Source of the DNA: an uncultured Clostridia bacterium | GTDB taxonomy: Bacteria; Bacillota; Clostridia; Oscillospirales; Acutalibacteraceae | NCBI GenBank assembly: GCA_946187095.1 | Contig: CAMHPW010000053.1 | Span: forward strand, 1 to 6,967 | Length of the DNA: 6,967 bases | Direction of reading: 5' to 3' | In this document: positions 1 through 5,605 of the stretch, piece by piece | Numbering within the stretch: the stretch's first letter is position 1 | Layout of the letters: the number at the start of each line of letters is the position of its first letter | Notes under the pieces: generated by a model | Told to the model about the DNA's origin: nothing | Seen by the model: only the letters and a program-made list of their open reading frames with translations | Database searches by the model: none | Program-made: the position numbers and the translations under genes

Positions 1-29
1 TTCCAGGCATTAGCGATTGTCTTGAACAA
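1..29 (-). CDS. secY: Preprotein translocase channel subunit SecY, 5' end only (first 9 codons)
   Basis: Only the start of this gene is in the window. Reading leftward from a TTG at 29-27, the codons give MFKTIANAW, and the last two bases (aa) fit a following Lys or Asn. This closely matches SecY N-termini of Clostridia, and secY is the usual gene after rplO in the spc operon. SecY forms the ten-helix membrane channel of the Sec translocon with SecE and SecG; none of the membrane segments are inside the window. The start lies a single base beyond the rplO TGA stop, so translation is probably coupled to rplO. The TTG choice is supported by a strong ribosome binding site nine bases upstream and by the absence of an in-frame ATG between that site and the conserved FKTI. 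Identity rests on nine residues plus gene order. Confidence 0.85.
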
Positions 30-30
30 A

Positions 31-471
31 TCAGATCACCTCTGCCTTTCCTCCCGCAGCTTCGATTTTCTGCTTGGCTGACTCCGAGAAAGCATTTACT
101 TTAACAGTAAGTTTCTTTGTAAGTGAGCCGTTTCCGAGAATTTTGATACCGTCACAAGCCTTTTTCACGATACCCTTTTCGGCAAGTGTTTCAACCGTTA
201 CTTCCGCACCGTCCTCAAAGACTTCGAGAGCTGCTACGTTCACAGCGATAACGGTCTTTGCAAAGATATTATTGAAGCCTCTTTTCGGGATACGTCTCTG
301 GAGAGGCATCTGACCGCCTTCAAATCCGGGACGGATACTGCCGCCGGAACGGGCTTTCTGACCTTTATGACCTTTGCCGGCAGTCTTGCCCCAGCCTGAG
401 CCGTGACCTCTGCCGATCCTCTTGCTCTTTTTGGTAGCACCCTCAGCAGGTGAAAGTTCATGTAAATTCAT
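31..471 (-). CDS. rplO: 50S ribosomal protein L15
   Basis: L15 is a late-assembling 50S protein that binds 23S rRNA through a long, basic, glycine-rich N-terminal extension and a compact C-terminal domain. The 146-residue product is the usual family length. It starts [11 protein letters not shown] and carries the glycine- and lysine-rich stretch at about residues 18-50 ([20 protein letters not shown]), followed by the family motif [14 protein letters not shown] (about 47-60) and PKRGF. The C-terminal domain ends in a glycine-rich [10 protein letters not shown]. The ATG at 471 follows an AAGGAGG site by nine bases. It lies 14 bases after rpmD and is followed after one base by the secY start, the classic rpmD-rplO-secY order of the spc operon. 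The stop is TGA. Nothing in the sequence looks damaged. Confidence 0.98.
   Translation of the reverse strand: MNLHELSPAEGATKKSKRIGRGHGSGWGKTAGKGHKGQKARSGGSIRPGFEGGQMPLQRRIPKRGFNNIFAKTVIAVNVAALEVFEDGAEVTVETLAEKGIVKKACDGIKILGNGSLTKKLTVKVNAFSESAKQKIEAAGGKAEVI
34..43 (-). promoter_or_regulatory. Ribosome binding site for secY, inside the 3' end of rplO
   Basis: On the minus strand the bases read AGAGGTGATC, which pairs almost fully with the 3' tail of 16S rRNA (extended match into GATC). The GAGG core ends nine bases before the TTG at 29. The site lies within the last codons of rplO, and this is what decides the unusual TTG start of secY. Confidence 0.8.
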
Positions 472-485
472 ACTACTGCACCTCC

Positions 486-665
486 TTATGCTTCAGTTAC
501 TTCTACAAGGTGTCTTATCTTATTGATCTTGCCCTGTGTCTGAGCATTGTCGGGCTGAACGGTGGAGTTGCCCGGCTTTGTCAGTCCGAGTGAATTGGCA
601 GTAGCGATCTGGTCTTTCTGTCTTCCAATCAGGCTCTTTTTAAGCGTAATTTTAAGCTGTGCCAT
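486..665 (-). CDS. rpmD: 50S ribosomal protein L30
   Basis: L30 is a small 50S protein with a ferredoxin-like fold that contacts 23S rRNA. From the ATG at 665 the product is 59 residues ([16 protein letters not shown]... to HLVEVTEA), which is the normal bacterial length. It contains the family pattern KSLIGR, then a threonine/asparagine turn and the C-terminal KIRHLVEV. A longer frame reaches back to a GTG at 686, overlapping the rpsE stop, but those seven extra codons are made from the ribosome binding site itself (GGGAGG at 680-675), so the internal ATG is the better start. The gene lies 17 bases after rpsE and 14 bases before rplO. L30 is absent from some bacterial lineages and is present here. 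Confidence 0.96.
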   Translation of the reverse strand: MAQLKITLKKSLIGRQKDQIATANSLGLTKPGNSTVQPDNAQTQGKINKIRHLVEVTEA

Positions 666-674
666 AATCTGCAT

Positions 675-680
675 CCTCCC
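675..680 (-). promoter_or_regulatory. Ribosome binding site that fixes the rpmD start
   Basis: GGGAGG on the minus strand lies nine bases before the ATG at 665. Because it sits downstream of the alternative GTG at 686, it argues for the shorter 59-residue L30 over a 66-residue form. Confidence 0.8.
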
Positions 681-682
681 AA

Positions 683-1180
683 TCACAGTATATCTTTTGC
701 AGTCTTGCCACGGATAGCCGCAACTTCGTCTGCTGTTCTCAGACTCTCAAGACCTGCAAGGGTTGCTCTTACAACATTGCAGGGGTTGTTGGAACGGAGA
801 GCCTTTGTTCTGATGTCCTTGATGCCTACTGCCTCGATGACTGCACGGACAGGACCGCCGGCGATAACGCCTGTACCGGGAGCAGCGGGTTTCATCAGAA
901 CCTTGCCTGCACCGAATATACCTGTCACTTCATGAGGGATCGTAGTACCTTTAAGGGAAATCTTCTTCAAATTCTTTTTAGCGTCCTCGATACCCTTACG
1001 GATCGCATCGGGAACTTCGCCTGCCTTGCCGATACCGAAACCGACTGTGCCGTTTCCGTCACCGACTACGACGAGGGCTGCAAACTTGAAGATACGACCG
1101 CCCTTTACTGTTTTAGAAACACGGTTGATGGCAACAACGTGTTCTTTCAAATCCAATGTTGAACCGTCAATGATAGCCAA
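683..1180 (-). CDS. rpsE: 30S ribosomal protein S5
   Basis: S5 is a 30S protein near the mRNA entry channel and decoding region, important for translational accuracy. The 165-residue product matches the family length. The N-terminal double-stranded-RNA-binding-like domain covers about residues 11-75, with the loop [13 protein letters not shown] (19-31), where spectinomycin-resistance changes map in other bacteria; it looks wild type here. The second domain contains GTTIPHEV (78-85), [11 protein letters not shown] (89-99) and [13 protein letters not shown] (102-114), all S5 hallmarks. The start is a TTG at 1180, placed seven bases after an AAGGAGG site. No in-frame ATG lies near the N-terminus, and the conserved [13 protein letters not shown] stretch begins nine residues in. 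It follows rplR by 15 bases and precedes rpmD by 17. A Cys at 134 ([10 protein letters not shown]), where E. coli has Ile, is a minor variant. Confidence 0.98.
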   Translation of the reverse strand: MAIIDGSTLDLKEHVVAINRVSKTVKGGRIFKFAALVVVGDGNGTVGFGIGKAGEVPDAIRKGIEDAKKNLKKISLKGTTIPHEVTGIFGAGKVLMKPAAPGTGVIAGGPVRAVIEAVGIKDIRTKALRSNNPCNVVRATLAGLESLRTADEVAAIRGKTAKDIL

Positions 1181-1187
1181 AGTTACT

Positions 1188-1194
1188 CCTCCTT
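1188..1194 (-). promoter_or_regulatory. Ribosome binding site for the TTG start of rpsE
   Basis: AAGGAGG on the minus strand ends seven bases before the TTG at 1180. This strong site is the main reason to accept the rare start codon. Confidence 0.8.
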
Positions 1195-1195
1195 C

Positions 1196-1552
1196 TTAGA
1201 AATTCAGACCGCCTTCACGGGCACCTTCGGCAAGCTCTTTTACACGACCGTGGAAAATATAGCCGCCTCTGTCAAATACAACGTCTTTGATACCCTTTTC
1301 GGCAGCTTTTTCAGCGATGAGCTTGCCTACTTTGCGGGCTGCTTCTTTGTTTCCGCCGTAAACATCTTTCATTTCGAGTGATGAGGCTGCTGCAAGAGTA
1401 ACACCCTTGACATCATCAATAAGCTGTGCATAGATGTTGTTGGCAGAGCGAAAAACATTAAGGCGAGGACACTCGGCAGTACCGCTGATTTTGCTGCGGA
1501 CTCTCTTGTGACGCTTAACTCTTGCCTTATTTGTATCAGGCTTTTTAACCAT
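1196..1552 (-). CDS. rplR: 50S ribosomal protein L18
   Basis: L18 binds 5S rRNA together with L5 and helps seat it in the central protuberance of the 50S subunit. The 118-residue product is close to the usual 117-120. The N-terminus is a basic, flexible 5S-rRNA-binding segment (residues 1-24, ending KISGTAE). It is followed by the conserved [18 protein letters not shown] (about 30-47) and the C-terminal signature [25 protein letters not shown] (about 91-115). The ATG at 1552 lies ten bases after AAGGAG. The gene sits 18 bases after rplF and 15 before rpsE, in the standard spc order rplF-rplR-rpsE. L5, the other 5S-binding protein here, is encoded four genes upstream. Confidence 0.98.
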   Translation of the reverse strand: MVKKPDTNKARVKRHKRVRSKISGTAECPRLNVFRSANNIYAQLIDDVKGVTLAAASSLEMKDVYGGNKEAARKVGKLIAEKAAEKGIKDVVFDRGGYIFHGRVKELAEGAREGGLNF

Positions 1553-1570
1553 CTTTTATTCACTCCTTAA

Positions 1571-2116
1571 TTACTTCTTACCCTTGCCGGCTTTGCCTTC
1601 CTTGCGGCGGATAACTTCGTTTACATACTTGATACCCTTGCCCTTATACGGCTCAGGCGGACGTTTTTCTCTCACTTCGGCAGCAAACTGACCGACTTTC
1701 TGCTTGTCAATGCCCTTAATGATGATCTTGTTGGGTGTGGGGGCTTCAATCGTGATATCATCTGTATCGGATACGATGACCTGATGAGAATAGCCCAGGT
1801 TCATGACAAGGTCCTTGCCCTTCTTCTGAACACGGTAGCCGACACCGTTGACATCAAGCTCTTTTGAAAAGCCGTTGGTAACGCCGTCAACCATGTTCTG
1901 AATGTTGGAACGTGTGAGACCGTGAAGTGAACGGTTGAATTTGTCGTCATCGGGACGGGTAACGTGAATTTCCGTACCCTCCACCTTGACTGTCATATTT
2001 GTATGATAATTCTTGGTAAGCGTTCCCTTGGGACCTTTTACCGTGATAACACCGTTGTCGGCTTTGACTTCGACACCGGCGGGAATATTTATGGGTTTTC
2101 TTCCAATTCTTGACAT
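1571..2116 (-). CDS. rplF: 50S ribosomal protein L6
   Basis: L6 lies near the GTPase-associated centre and the sarcin-ricin loop of the 50S subunit. The 181-residue product begins [15 protein letters not shown], the family N-terminus, and shows the expected two tandem repeats of the same fold, about residues 1-80 and 85-175. The first carries VKGPKGTL (27-34); the second has [20 protein letters not shown] and the strongly conserved [16 protein letters not shown] (about 147-162). A short lysine/glycine-rich tail (GKAGKGKK) makes it a few residues longer than the common 178-179. The ATG at 2116 is preceded by an atypical GGGGG ribosome binding site. It follows rpsH by 17 bases and precedes rplR by 18. 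Confidence 0.98.
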   Translation of the reverse strand: MSRIGRKPINIPAGVEVKADNGVITVKGPKGTLTKNYHTNMTVKVEGTEIHVTRPDDDKFNRSLHGLTRSNIQNMVDGVTNGFSKELDVNGVGYRVQKKGKDLVMNLGYSHQVIVSDTDDITIEAPTPNKIIIKGIDKQKVGQFAAEVREKRPPEPYKGKGIKYVNEVIRRKEGKAGKGKK

Positions 2117-2123
2117 TTCCGTA

Positions 2124-2128
2124 CCCCC
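2124..2128 (-). promoter_or_regulatory. Atypical ribosome binding site for rplF (GGGGG)
   Basis: The only purine-rich stretch before rplF is GGGGG, seven bases upstream of the ATG at 2116. It can pair with the CCUCC of 16S rRNA only with one G-U wobble, unlike its neighbours, which carry GGAGG or AGGAG. Confidence 0.6.
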
Positions 2129-2133
2129 GTTAA

Positions 2134-2532
2134 TTACCAGATGTATGCAAGAACTTCTCCGCCAACATTCTCCTTGCGGGCCTGACGGTCAGTCATAACG
2201 CCCTTGGAAGTAGAAATGATAGCGACACCAAGTCCTTTCATTACTTTCGGCATATTTTCTACATCGCTGTAAATACGCAAGCCCGGCTTTGAAACTCTTT
2301 TCAGACCTGTGATAACAGGAGTTTTGCCTTCGCCGTATTTCAGGTTGATCTTGATAATACCCTGCTTGTTGTCCTCAATCACTGTAAAGCTCTTGATATA
2401 GCCCTCGTCCTGAAGAATCTGAACGATCGCCTTTTTGATGTTGGAAGCAGGTACTTCTACTGTATCATGTTTTGCAGTGTTGGCATTACGGATTCTCGTA
2501 AGCAAATCTGCGATAGCATCTGTAATCTGCAT
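2134..2532 (-). CDS. rpsH: 30S ribosomal protein S8
   Basis: S8 is a primary 16S rRNA-binding protein (helix 21 region) needed early in 30S assembly. In E. coli it also represses the spc operon by binding its mRNA. The 132-residue product is the family length. It opens with [16 protein letters not shown] (3-18) and [16 protein letters not shown], with the second domain containing [15 protein letters not shown] (about 74-88) and the C-terminal [26 protein letters not shown], including the STSKG(V/I)M(S/T)D signature that contacts rRNA. The ATG at 2532 is eight bases after AGGAGG. It lies 15 bases after rpsN and 17 before rplF. I see no clear mimic of the S8 rRNA site in this window, so autoregulation here is untested. 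Confidence 0.98.
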   Translation of the reverse strand: MQITDAIADLLTRIRNANTAKHDTVEVPASNIKKAIVQILQDEGYIKSFTVIEDNKQGIIKINLKYGEGKTPVITGLKRVSKPGLRIYSDVENMPKVMKGLGVAIISTSKGVMTDRQARKENVGGEVLAYIW

Positions 2533-2547
2533 ATTCGTTACCTCCTA

Positions 2548-2733
2548 TTACCAGCTGGCTTTCTTTACGCCGGGAATCTGACCTTTGTAAGCAAGCTCTC
2601 TGAAGCAGATACGGCAAATGCCGTATTTACGGAGATAAGCGTGCGGCCTGCCGCAGATCTTGCATCTTGTATATGCTCTTGTAGAGAACTTCGGCTCTCT
2701 CTGCTGTTTTACTTTCATCGATGTCTTGGCCAC
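2548..2733 (-). CDS. rpsN: 30S ribosomal protein S14, zinc-binding (type Z)
   Basis: S14 sits in the 30S head and contacts 16S rRNA near S3, S10 and S19. This is the short zinc form: 61 residues, with the zinc ligands C24-x2-C27 and C40-x2-C43 (CKIC and CRIC) enclosing [12 protein letters not shown], then the conserved [19 protein letters not shown] ending. The zinc-free E. coli form is about 100 residues and lacks these cysteines. The start is a GTG at 2733, seven bases after AAGGAGG, giving [10 protein letters not shown]. The product of this form is often named RpsZ or RpsN1. It lies 12 bases after rplE and 15 before rpsH, and its binding site overlaps the rplE stop codon, which suggests coupled translation. 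Confidence 0.98.
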   Translation of the reverse strand: MAKTSMKVKQQREPKFSTRAYTRCKICGRPHAYLRKYGICRICFRELAYKGQIPGVKKASW

Positions 2734-2740
2734 AGTAATC

Positions 2741-2747
2741 CCTCCTT
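2741..2747 (-). promoter_or_regulatory. Ribosome binding site for the GTG start of rpsN
   Basis: AAGGAGG on the minus strand ends seven bases before the GTG at 2733 and shares two bases with the rplE TAA stop (2748-2746). Confidence 0.75.
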
Positions 2748-3288
2748 ATTGTTTCGCAAACGGAGCACCCATCAGTGTGAGCAGCTCTCTTGCTTCTTCA
2801 TCATTTGCCGCTGTCGTTACAAAGCAAATATCCATGCCACGAACTTTGTCTATCTTGTCAAACTCAATTTCGGGGAAAATGAGCTGTTCCTTGATACCCA
2901 TGTTGTAGTTGCCTCTGCCATCGAATGAATTCGGGTTGATGCCTCTGAAGTCACGAACTCTCGGAAGAGCTACGTTAAAGAGTCTGTCCATGAATTCATA
3001 CATTTTGTCGCCTCTGAGAGTTACTTTAACGCCGTTGGGCATACCCTCACGGAGTTTGAAGTTTGCGACGGACTTCTTTGCACGGCATACAACGGGCTTC
3101 TGACCGGTGATAATGCCAAGGTCACGGGAAATCGCATCGATTGCCTTGGAATTCTCCTTTGCCTCGCCGGCACCTACGTTGATCACGATTTTTTCAAGCT
3201 TCGGAATCTGCATGACACTCTTGTAGGAGAACTTCTTCATAAGAGCGGGAGCAGCTTCTTTGATATAGAAATCTTTTAATCTTGCCAT
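2746..3288 (-). CDS. rplE: 50S ribosomal protein L5
   Basis: L5 binds 5S rRNA and 23S rRNA in the central protuberance, contacts the P-site tRNA and forms an intersubunit bridge. The 180-residue product is the usual bacterial length (about 179). Visible family motifs are [18 protein letters not shown] (about 26-43), the [27 protein letters not shown] region (about 60-86), [25 protein letters not shown] and [21 protein letters not shown]. The ATG at 3288 lies nine bases after GGAGG, a site that directly abuts the rplX TGA stop. It follows rplX by 14 bases and precedes rpsN by 12. In E. coli the S8 repressor site is at this gene's start; I could not recognise an equivalent hairpin here. Confidence 0.98.
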   Translation of the reverse strand: MARLKDFYIKEAAPALMKKFSYKSVMQIPKLEKIVINVGAGEAKENSKAIDAISRDLGIITGQKPVVCRAKKSVANFKLREGMPNGVKVTLRGDKMYEFMDRLFNVALPRVRDFRGINPNSFDGRGNYNMGIKEQLIFPEIEFDKIDKVRGMDICFVTTAANDEEARELLTLMGAPFAKQ

Positions 3289-3302
3289 TTCAAATTACCT
3301 CC

Positions 3303-3620
3303 TCAAAGTGCCTCTCCGCATTTTTTGCAGACACGCTCTTTTGTACCGTCTTCCAAAAGTCTGTGAGCAACTCTGGTAGGCTTTTTGCAGTGCGGGCATA
3401 CTACCTGTACTTTGCAGGCATACATAGCACCCTCTGCTTCTACGATACCGCCCTGTTCGCCCATTCTTCTGGGTTTTACGTGCTTGGAAACAAGGTTCAC
3501 TTTCTCAACAATGACCTTGCCCTCTTTGGGACTTACGGCAAGAACCTTGCCTTTTTTGCCCTTTTCGGTGCCGCTGAGCACTACGACTGTATCGCCTGTT
3601 TTCACATGAATCTTACTCAT
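3303..3620 (-). CDS. rplX: 50S ribosomal protein L24, cysteine-containing (zinc-ribbon) form
   Basis: L24 starts 50S assembly by binding the 5' domain of 23S rRNA and lies near the tunnel exit. The 105-residue product has the N-terminal KOW motif (about 6-33: VKTGDTVVVLSGTEKGKKGKVLAV) and the conserved KVNLVSKHVKPRR (about 40-52). The C-terminal part has two CxxC pairs, C75-x2-C78 (CPHC) and C98-x2-C101 (CKKC), so it probably binds zinc; E. coli L24 lacks them. An extra Cys is at 69. The usual VMLVCPKC is replaced by VQVVCPHC, a small divergence. The ATG at 3620 lies nine bases after GGAGG. An ATG overlapping the rplN stop (3636) is out of frame and terminates after seven codons, so it is not the start. 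The gene ends in TGA. Confidence 0.97.
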   Translation of the reverse strand: MSKIHVKTGDTVVVLSGTEKGKKGKVLAVSPKEGKVIVEKVNLVSKHVKPRRMGEQGGIVEAEGAMYACKVQVVCPHCKKPTRVAHRLLEDGTKERVCKKCGEAL

Positions 3621-3635
3621 ATCGCTGCACCTCCA

Positions 3636-4004
3636 TTAAAGAACTTCGGGAGCAAGGCTGAGAATCTTCATATAATCTTTATCACGAAGCTCTCTTGCTA
3701 CCGGTCCAAATATACGAGTACCTCTGGGGTTTTTGTCATCTCTGATGATAACTGCTGCGTTTTCGTCAAATCTGATGTAAGTACCGTCCTCACGGCGAAC
3801 GCCCTTTGCGGAACGGACAATAACTGCTTTAACGACATCGCCTTTTTTAACAACGCCGCCGGGTGCTGCTTTTTTAACGGAAGCAACCACAACGTCGCCA
3901 ATGTTTGCGTACCTCCTGCCTGTACCACCGAGAACACGAATACACATCAATTCCTTTGCTCCGGTATTGTCGGCAACTTTGAGGTAGGTCTGCTGCTGTA
4001 TCAC
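3636..4004 (-). CDS. rplN: 50S ribosomal protein L14
   Basis: L14 is a small beta-barrel 50S protein at the subunit interface; it forms a bridge to 16S rRNA and is the docking site of the silencing factor RsfS. The 122-residue length is exactly canonical. It begins [19 protein letters not shown] and carries the signature [27 protein letters not shown] (about 20-46), then [12 protein letters not shown] and the C-terminal [28 protein letters not shown]. The start is a GTG at 4004, eight bases after AAAGGAGG. In E. coli this is the first gene of a separate spc operon with its own promoter. Here only 17 bases separate it from rpsQ, so it must be read from an upstream promoter. Confidence 0.98.
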   Translation of the reverse strand: MIQQQTYLKVADNTGAKELMCIRVLGGTGRRYANIGDVVVASVKKAAPGGVVKKGDVVKAVIVRSAKGVRREDGTYIRFDENAAVIIRDDKNPRGTRIFGPVARELRDKDYMKILSLAPEVL

Positions 4005-4021
4005 AGTGCGTTCCTCCTTTA
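4005..4021 (-). other. Junction between the S10 and spc gene blocks, 17 bases
   Basis: This is the whole gap between rpsQ and rplN. In E. coli the spc promoter lies between these two genes. Here the gap holds only the rplN binding site, so the two blocks form one transcription unit in this genome, unless a promoter lies inside rpsQ. All other gaps in the window are 1-24 bases and equally empty, which supports a single long transcript. Confidence 0.8.
4013..4020 (-). promoter_or_regulatory. Ribosome binding site for the GTG start of rplN
   Basis: AAAGGAGG on the minus strand ends eight bases before the GTG at 4004. It fills most of the 17-base junction between the S10 and spc gene blocks, leaving no room for a promoter. 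Confidence 0.75.
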
Positions 4022-4279
4022 TTATTTAGCTTTTTCGATGATCTCTACCAATCTCCATCTCTTGTCTTTGGAGAGGGGACGGGTTTCCATGATGCGTACA
4101 CGGTCGCCGATATTGCACTCGTTGTTCTCATCATGTACTTTAAATTTGATTGTACGCTTGATGATCTTATTGTAAAGCGGGTGCTTTACACTGTTCTCTA
4201 TTGCCACAACGGCTGTTTTATCCATCTTGTTGCTGACAACTTTGCCAACATTTGTTTTTCTGAGATTTCTTTCGCTCAC
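4022..4279 (-). CDS. rpsQ: 30S ribosomal protein S17
   Basis: S17 is a primary 16S rRNA-binding protein with an OB fold, acting early in assembly of the 30S body. The 85-residue product has the family length. It shows the N-terminal [22 protein letters not shown] (about 7-28), the conserved [20 protein letters not shown] (about 32-51) and the OB-fold signature [25 protein letters not shown] (about 56-80). The start is a GTG at 4279, seven bases after GGGAGG. An ATG that overlaps the rpmC stop at 4298 is out of frame and ends after four codons, so it is not used for S17. The gene sits 18 bases after rpmC and is the last of the classical S10 operon, running on into rplN after 17 bases. Confidence 0.98.
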   Translation of the reverse strand: MSERNLRKTNVGKVVSNKMDKTAVVAIENSVKHPLYNKIIKRTIKFKVHDENNECNIGDRVRIMETRPLSKDKRWRLVEIIEKAK

Positions 4280-4286
4280 AGTGCTA

Positions 4287-4292
4287 CCTCCC
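4287..4292 (-). promoter_or_regulatory. Ribosome binding site for the GTG start of rpsQ
   Basis: GGGAGG on the minus strand ends seven bases before the GTG at 4279. It lies downstream of the decoy ATG at 4298, so it selects the GTG. Confidence 0.75.
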
Positions 4293-4297
4293 TTTCA

Positions 4298-4498
4298 TTA
4301 TGCGTTTTCGGCAAGCTCATTCTGACGAATGATCGTGTTGACTCTTGCTATATCCTTTTTTACTGCGGAAATACGCATCGGGTTGTCAAGCTGATTTATC
4401 GCAAGCTGAAAGCGAAGGTTGAAAAGTTCTTCTTTGAGGCTCTGGAGCTTTGCATTCAGCTCTTCTGCCGTCATATCTCTGAGTTCTGAAGCCTTCAT
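4298..4498 (-). CDS. rpmC: 50S ribosomal protein L29
   Basis: L29 is a small helical-hairpin protein at the polypeptide tunnel exit of the 50S subunit, next to L23, where trigger factor and SRP dock. The 66-residue product matches the family. It starts [18 protein letters not shown], continues with [13 protein letters not shown] (about 21-33), the LDNPMRI turn between the two helices, and [16 protein letters not shown] in the second helix. The ATG at 4498 shares one base with the rplP stop (TAATG), and its GGAGG site lies ten bases upstream inside rplP, so translation is probably coupled. The downstream rpsQ follows after 18 bases. The rplP-rpmC-rpsQ order is the standard S10 arrangement. Confidence 0.98.
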   Translation of the reverse strand: MKASELRDMTAEELNAKLQSLKEELFNLRFQLAINQLDNPMRISAVKKDIARVNTIIRQNELAENA

Positions 4499-4923
4499 TA
4501 TGCGTCAACCTCCGTTTCTTCCTTTGTCACGAACTTTGTTTTGATGGGCAGCTTGTTTGCAGCAAGGCGGAATGCCTCTCTTGCAGTTTCCTCGGGAACG
4601 CCTGCCAGCTCAAACATGACTCTGCCGGGCTTTACGACTGCTACCCAGAATTCGGGTGAACCTTTACCGGAACCCATGCGGACTTCGGCAGGCTTCTTTG
4701 TTACGGGCTTGTCGGGGAATATCTTGATCCACACTTTACCGAATCTCTTGCAGTAACGTGTCATAGCGATACGGGCTGCTTCGATCTGATTGGCTGTGAT
4801 CCATGCAGGTTCCAATGCCTGCAGGCCGAACTCACCGTAAGTTACTTTATTACCTCTGAGTGCCTTGCCGGTCATACGGCCTCTGTGCACCCTGCGGTAT
4901 TTTACTCTTTTAGGCATTAACAT
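4498..4923 (-). CDS. rplP: 50S ribosomal protein L16
   Basis: L16 binds 23S rRNA near the peptidyl transferase centre and helps position tRNA in the A site; it joins late in 50S assembly. The product is 141 residues against 136-144 in the family. It begins [17 protein letters not shown], matching the MLxPKR start of other L16 proteins, and carries [19 protein letters not shown] (about 38-56), [24 protein letters not shown] (about 65-88) and the C-terminal PIKTKFV. Ile52, where changes give avilamycin/evernimicin resistance in other bacteria, is wild type. The ATG at 4923 overlaps the rpsC stop by one base (TAATG); a second ATG two codons on (4917) is 15 bases from the binding site and less likely. 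Its own stop overlaps the rpmC start in the same way. Confidence 0.98.
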   Translation of the reverse strand: MLMPKRVKYRRVHRGRMTGKALRGNKVTYGEFGLQALEPAWITANQIEAARIAMTRYCKRFGKVWIKIFPDKPVTKKPAEVRMGSGKGSPEFWVAVVKPGRVMFELAGVPEETAREAFRLAANKLPIKTKFVTKEETEVDA

Positions 4924-5588
4924 TATTTGCTGCCTCCTTCCCTGCGAGGCTTTTTGTTATCCTGAAGCACTTCGCCTTTGTAGAGCCATACTTTCACGCC
5001 GATCTTGCCGTATGTCGTATCAGCCTCTGCAAAGCCGTAGTCGATGTCTGCACGAAGTGTCTGAAGCGGAATCGTACCTTCATGATACTGCTCGCTTCTT
5101 GCGATCTCGGCACCGCCCAGACGACCGGAACACATGATCTTGATACCTCTTGCATTGGCTTTCATCGCATTGCCGATGGACTTCTTCATAGCACGTCTGA
5201 AAGAGATTCTCTTTTCGAGCTGCTGTGCCACATTCTCTGCGATGAGCTGTGCATTGAGATCAGGATTCTTTATCTCAACGATATTGATATTGACGGGCTT
5301 GCCGAGAATTTTTTCGCACTGTACACGGAGCTTTTCTATCTCAGCACCGCCCTTGCCGATGATCATGCCGGGCTTTGCACAGTGAATGTGTATTCTTACT
5401 TTGGATGCACTGCGTTCGATCTCGATCTTCGGAACACCTGCATCACCAAGCTGTTTCTTAAGAGTCTTACGGAGGTTGTAGTCTTCAACGAGAGTGTCAC
5501 CGAAGTCTTTTTTGTTTACAAACCAACGTGAGTCCCAATCTTTGATCACACCGACACGCAAACCGTGCGGATTTACTTTCTGACCCAT
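4923..5588 (-). CDS. rpsC: 30S ribosomal protein S3
   Basis: S3 sits in the 30S head at the mRNA entry site and takes part in mRNA unwinding with S4 and S5. The 221-residue product falls within the family range (B. subtilis about 218, E. coli 233). It begins [23 protein letters not shown]. The KH type-2 RNA-binding domain covers about residues 38-110, with the GxxG loop in GMIIGKGG (74-81). The C-terminal S3 domain shows [15 protein letters not shown] (128-142), whose basic residues R131, R132 and K135 correspond to the helicase residues described for E. coli. It continues with [13 protein letters not shown] (154-166), [12 protein letters not shown] and [15 protein letters not shown]. The ATG at 5588 is eight bases after GGAGG. 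It follows rplV by 17 bases and shares one base with rplP. Confidence 0.98.
   Translation of the reverse strand: MGQKVNPHGLRVGVIKDWDSRWFVNKKDFGDTLVEDYNLRKTLKKQLGDAGVPKIEIERSASKVRIHIHCAKPGMIIGKGGAEIEKLRVQCEKILGKPVNINIVEIKNPDLNAQLIAENVAQQLEKRISFRRAMKKSIGNAMKANARGIKIMCSGRLGGAEIARSEQYHEGTIPLQTLRADIDYGFAEADTTYGKIGVKVWLYKGEVLQDNKKPRREGGSK
4933..4939 (-). promoter_or_regulatory. Ribosome binding site for rplP, inside the end of rpsC
   Basis: AAGGAGG on the minus strand ends nine bases before the ATG at 4923 and 15 bases before the alternative ATG at 4917. The spacing favours the first, overlapping start. Confidence 0.75.
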
Positions 5589-5605
5589 TCAGTCTACCTC
5601 CCTGA

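Noticed and set aside
1369..1563. A minus-strand frame beginning at 1563, overlapping the start of rplR out of frame
   Set aside because: The L18 frame from 1552 fully explains the region, and the alternative has no family resemblance.
2467..2928. A 153-codon plus-strand frame opposite rpsH, rpsN and rplE
   Set aside because: It crosses three sense genes and their junctions, and its sequence is low-complexity antisense with no known domain.
3240..3302. A possible S8 repressor-binding hairpin at the start of rplE, as in E. coli
   Set aside because: I could not see a helix resembling the 16S helix 21 site around the rplE start. A covariance-model search would be needed, so I make no claim.
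3282..4175. A 297-codon open frame on the plus strand, the longest frame in the window
   Set aside because: It lies wholly antisense to rplE-start, rplX, rplN and rpsQ. Its product is rich in Phe, Cys, Ser and Leu with no family resemblance, and the sense genes are certain. Such shadows are common opposite codon-biased ribosomal genes.
5082..5531. A 149-codon plus-strand frame opposite rpsC
   Set aside because: Antisense to the KH and C-terminal coding parts of S3, whose sense frame is certain.
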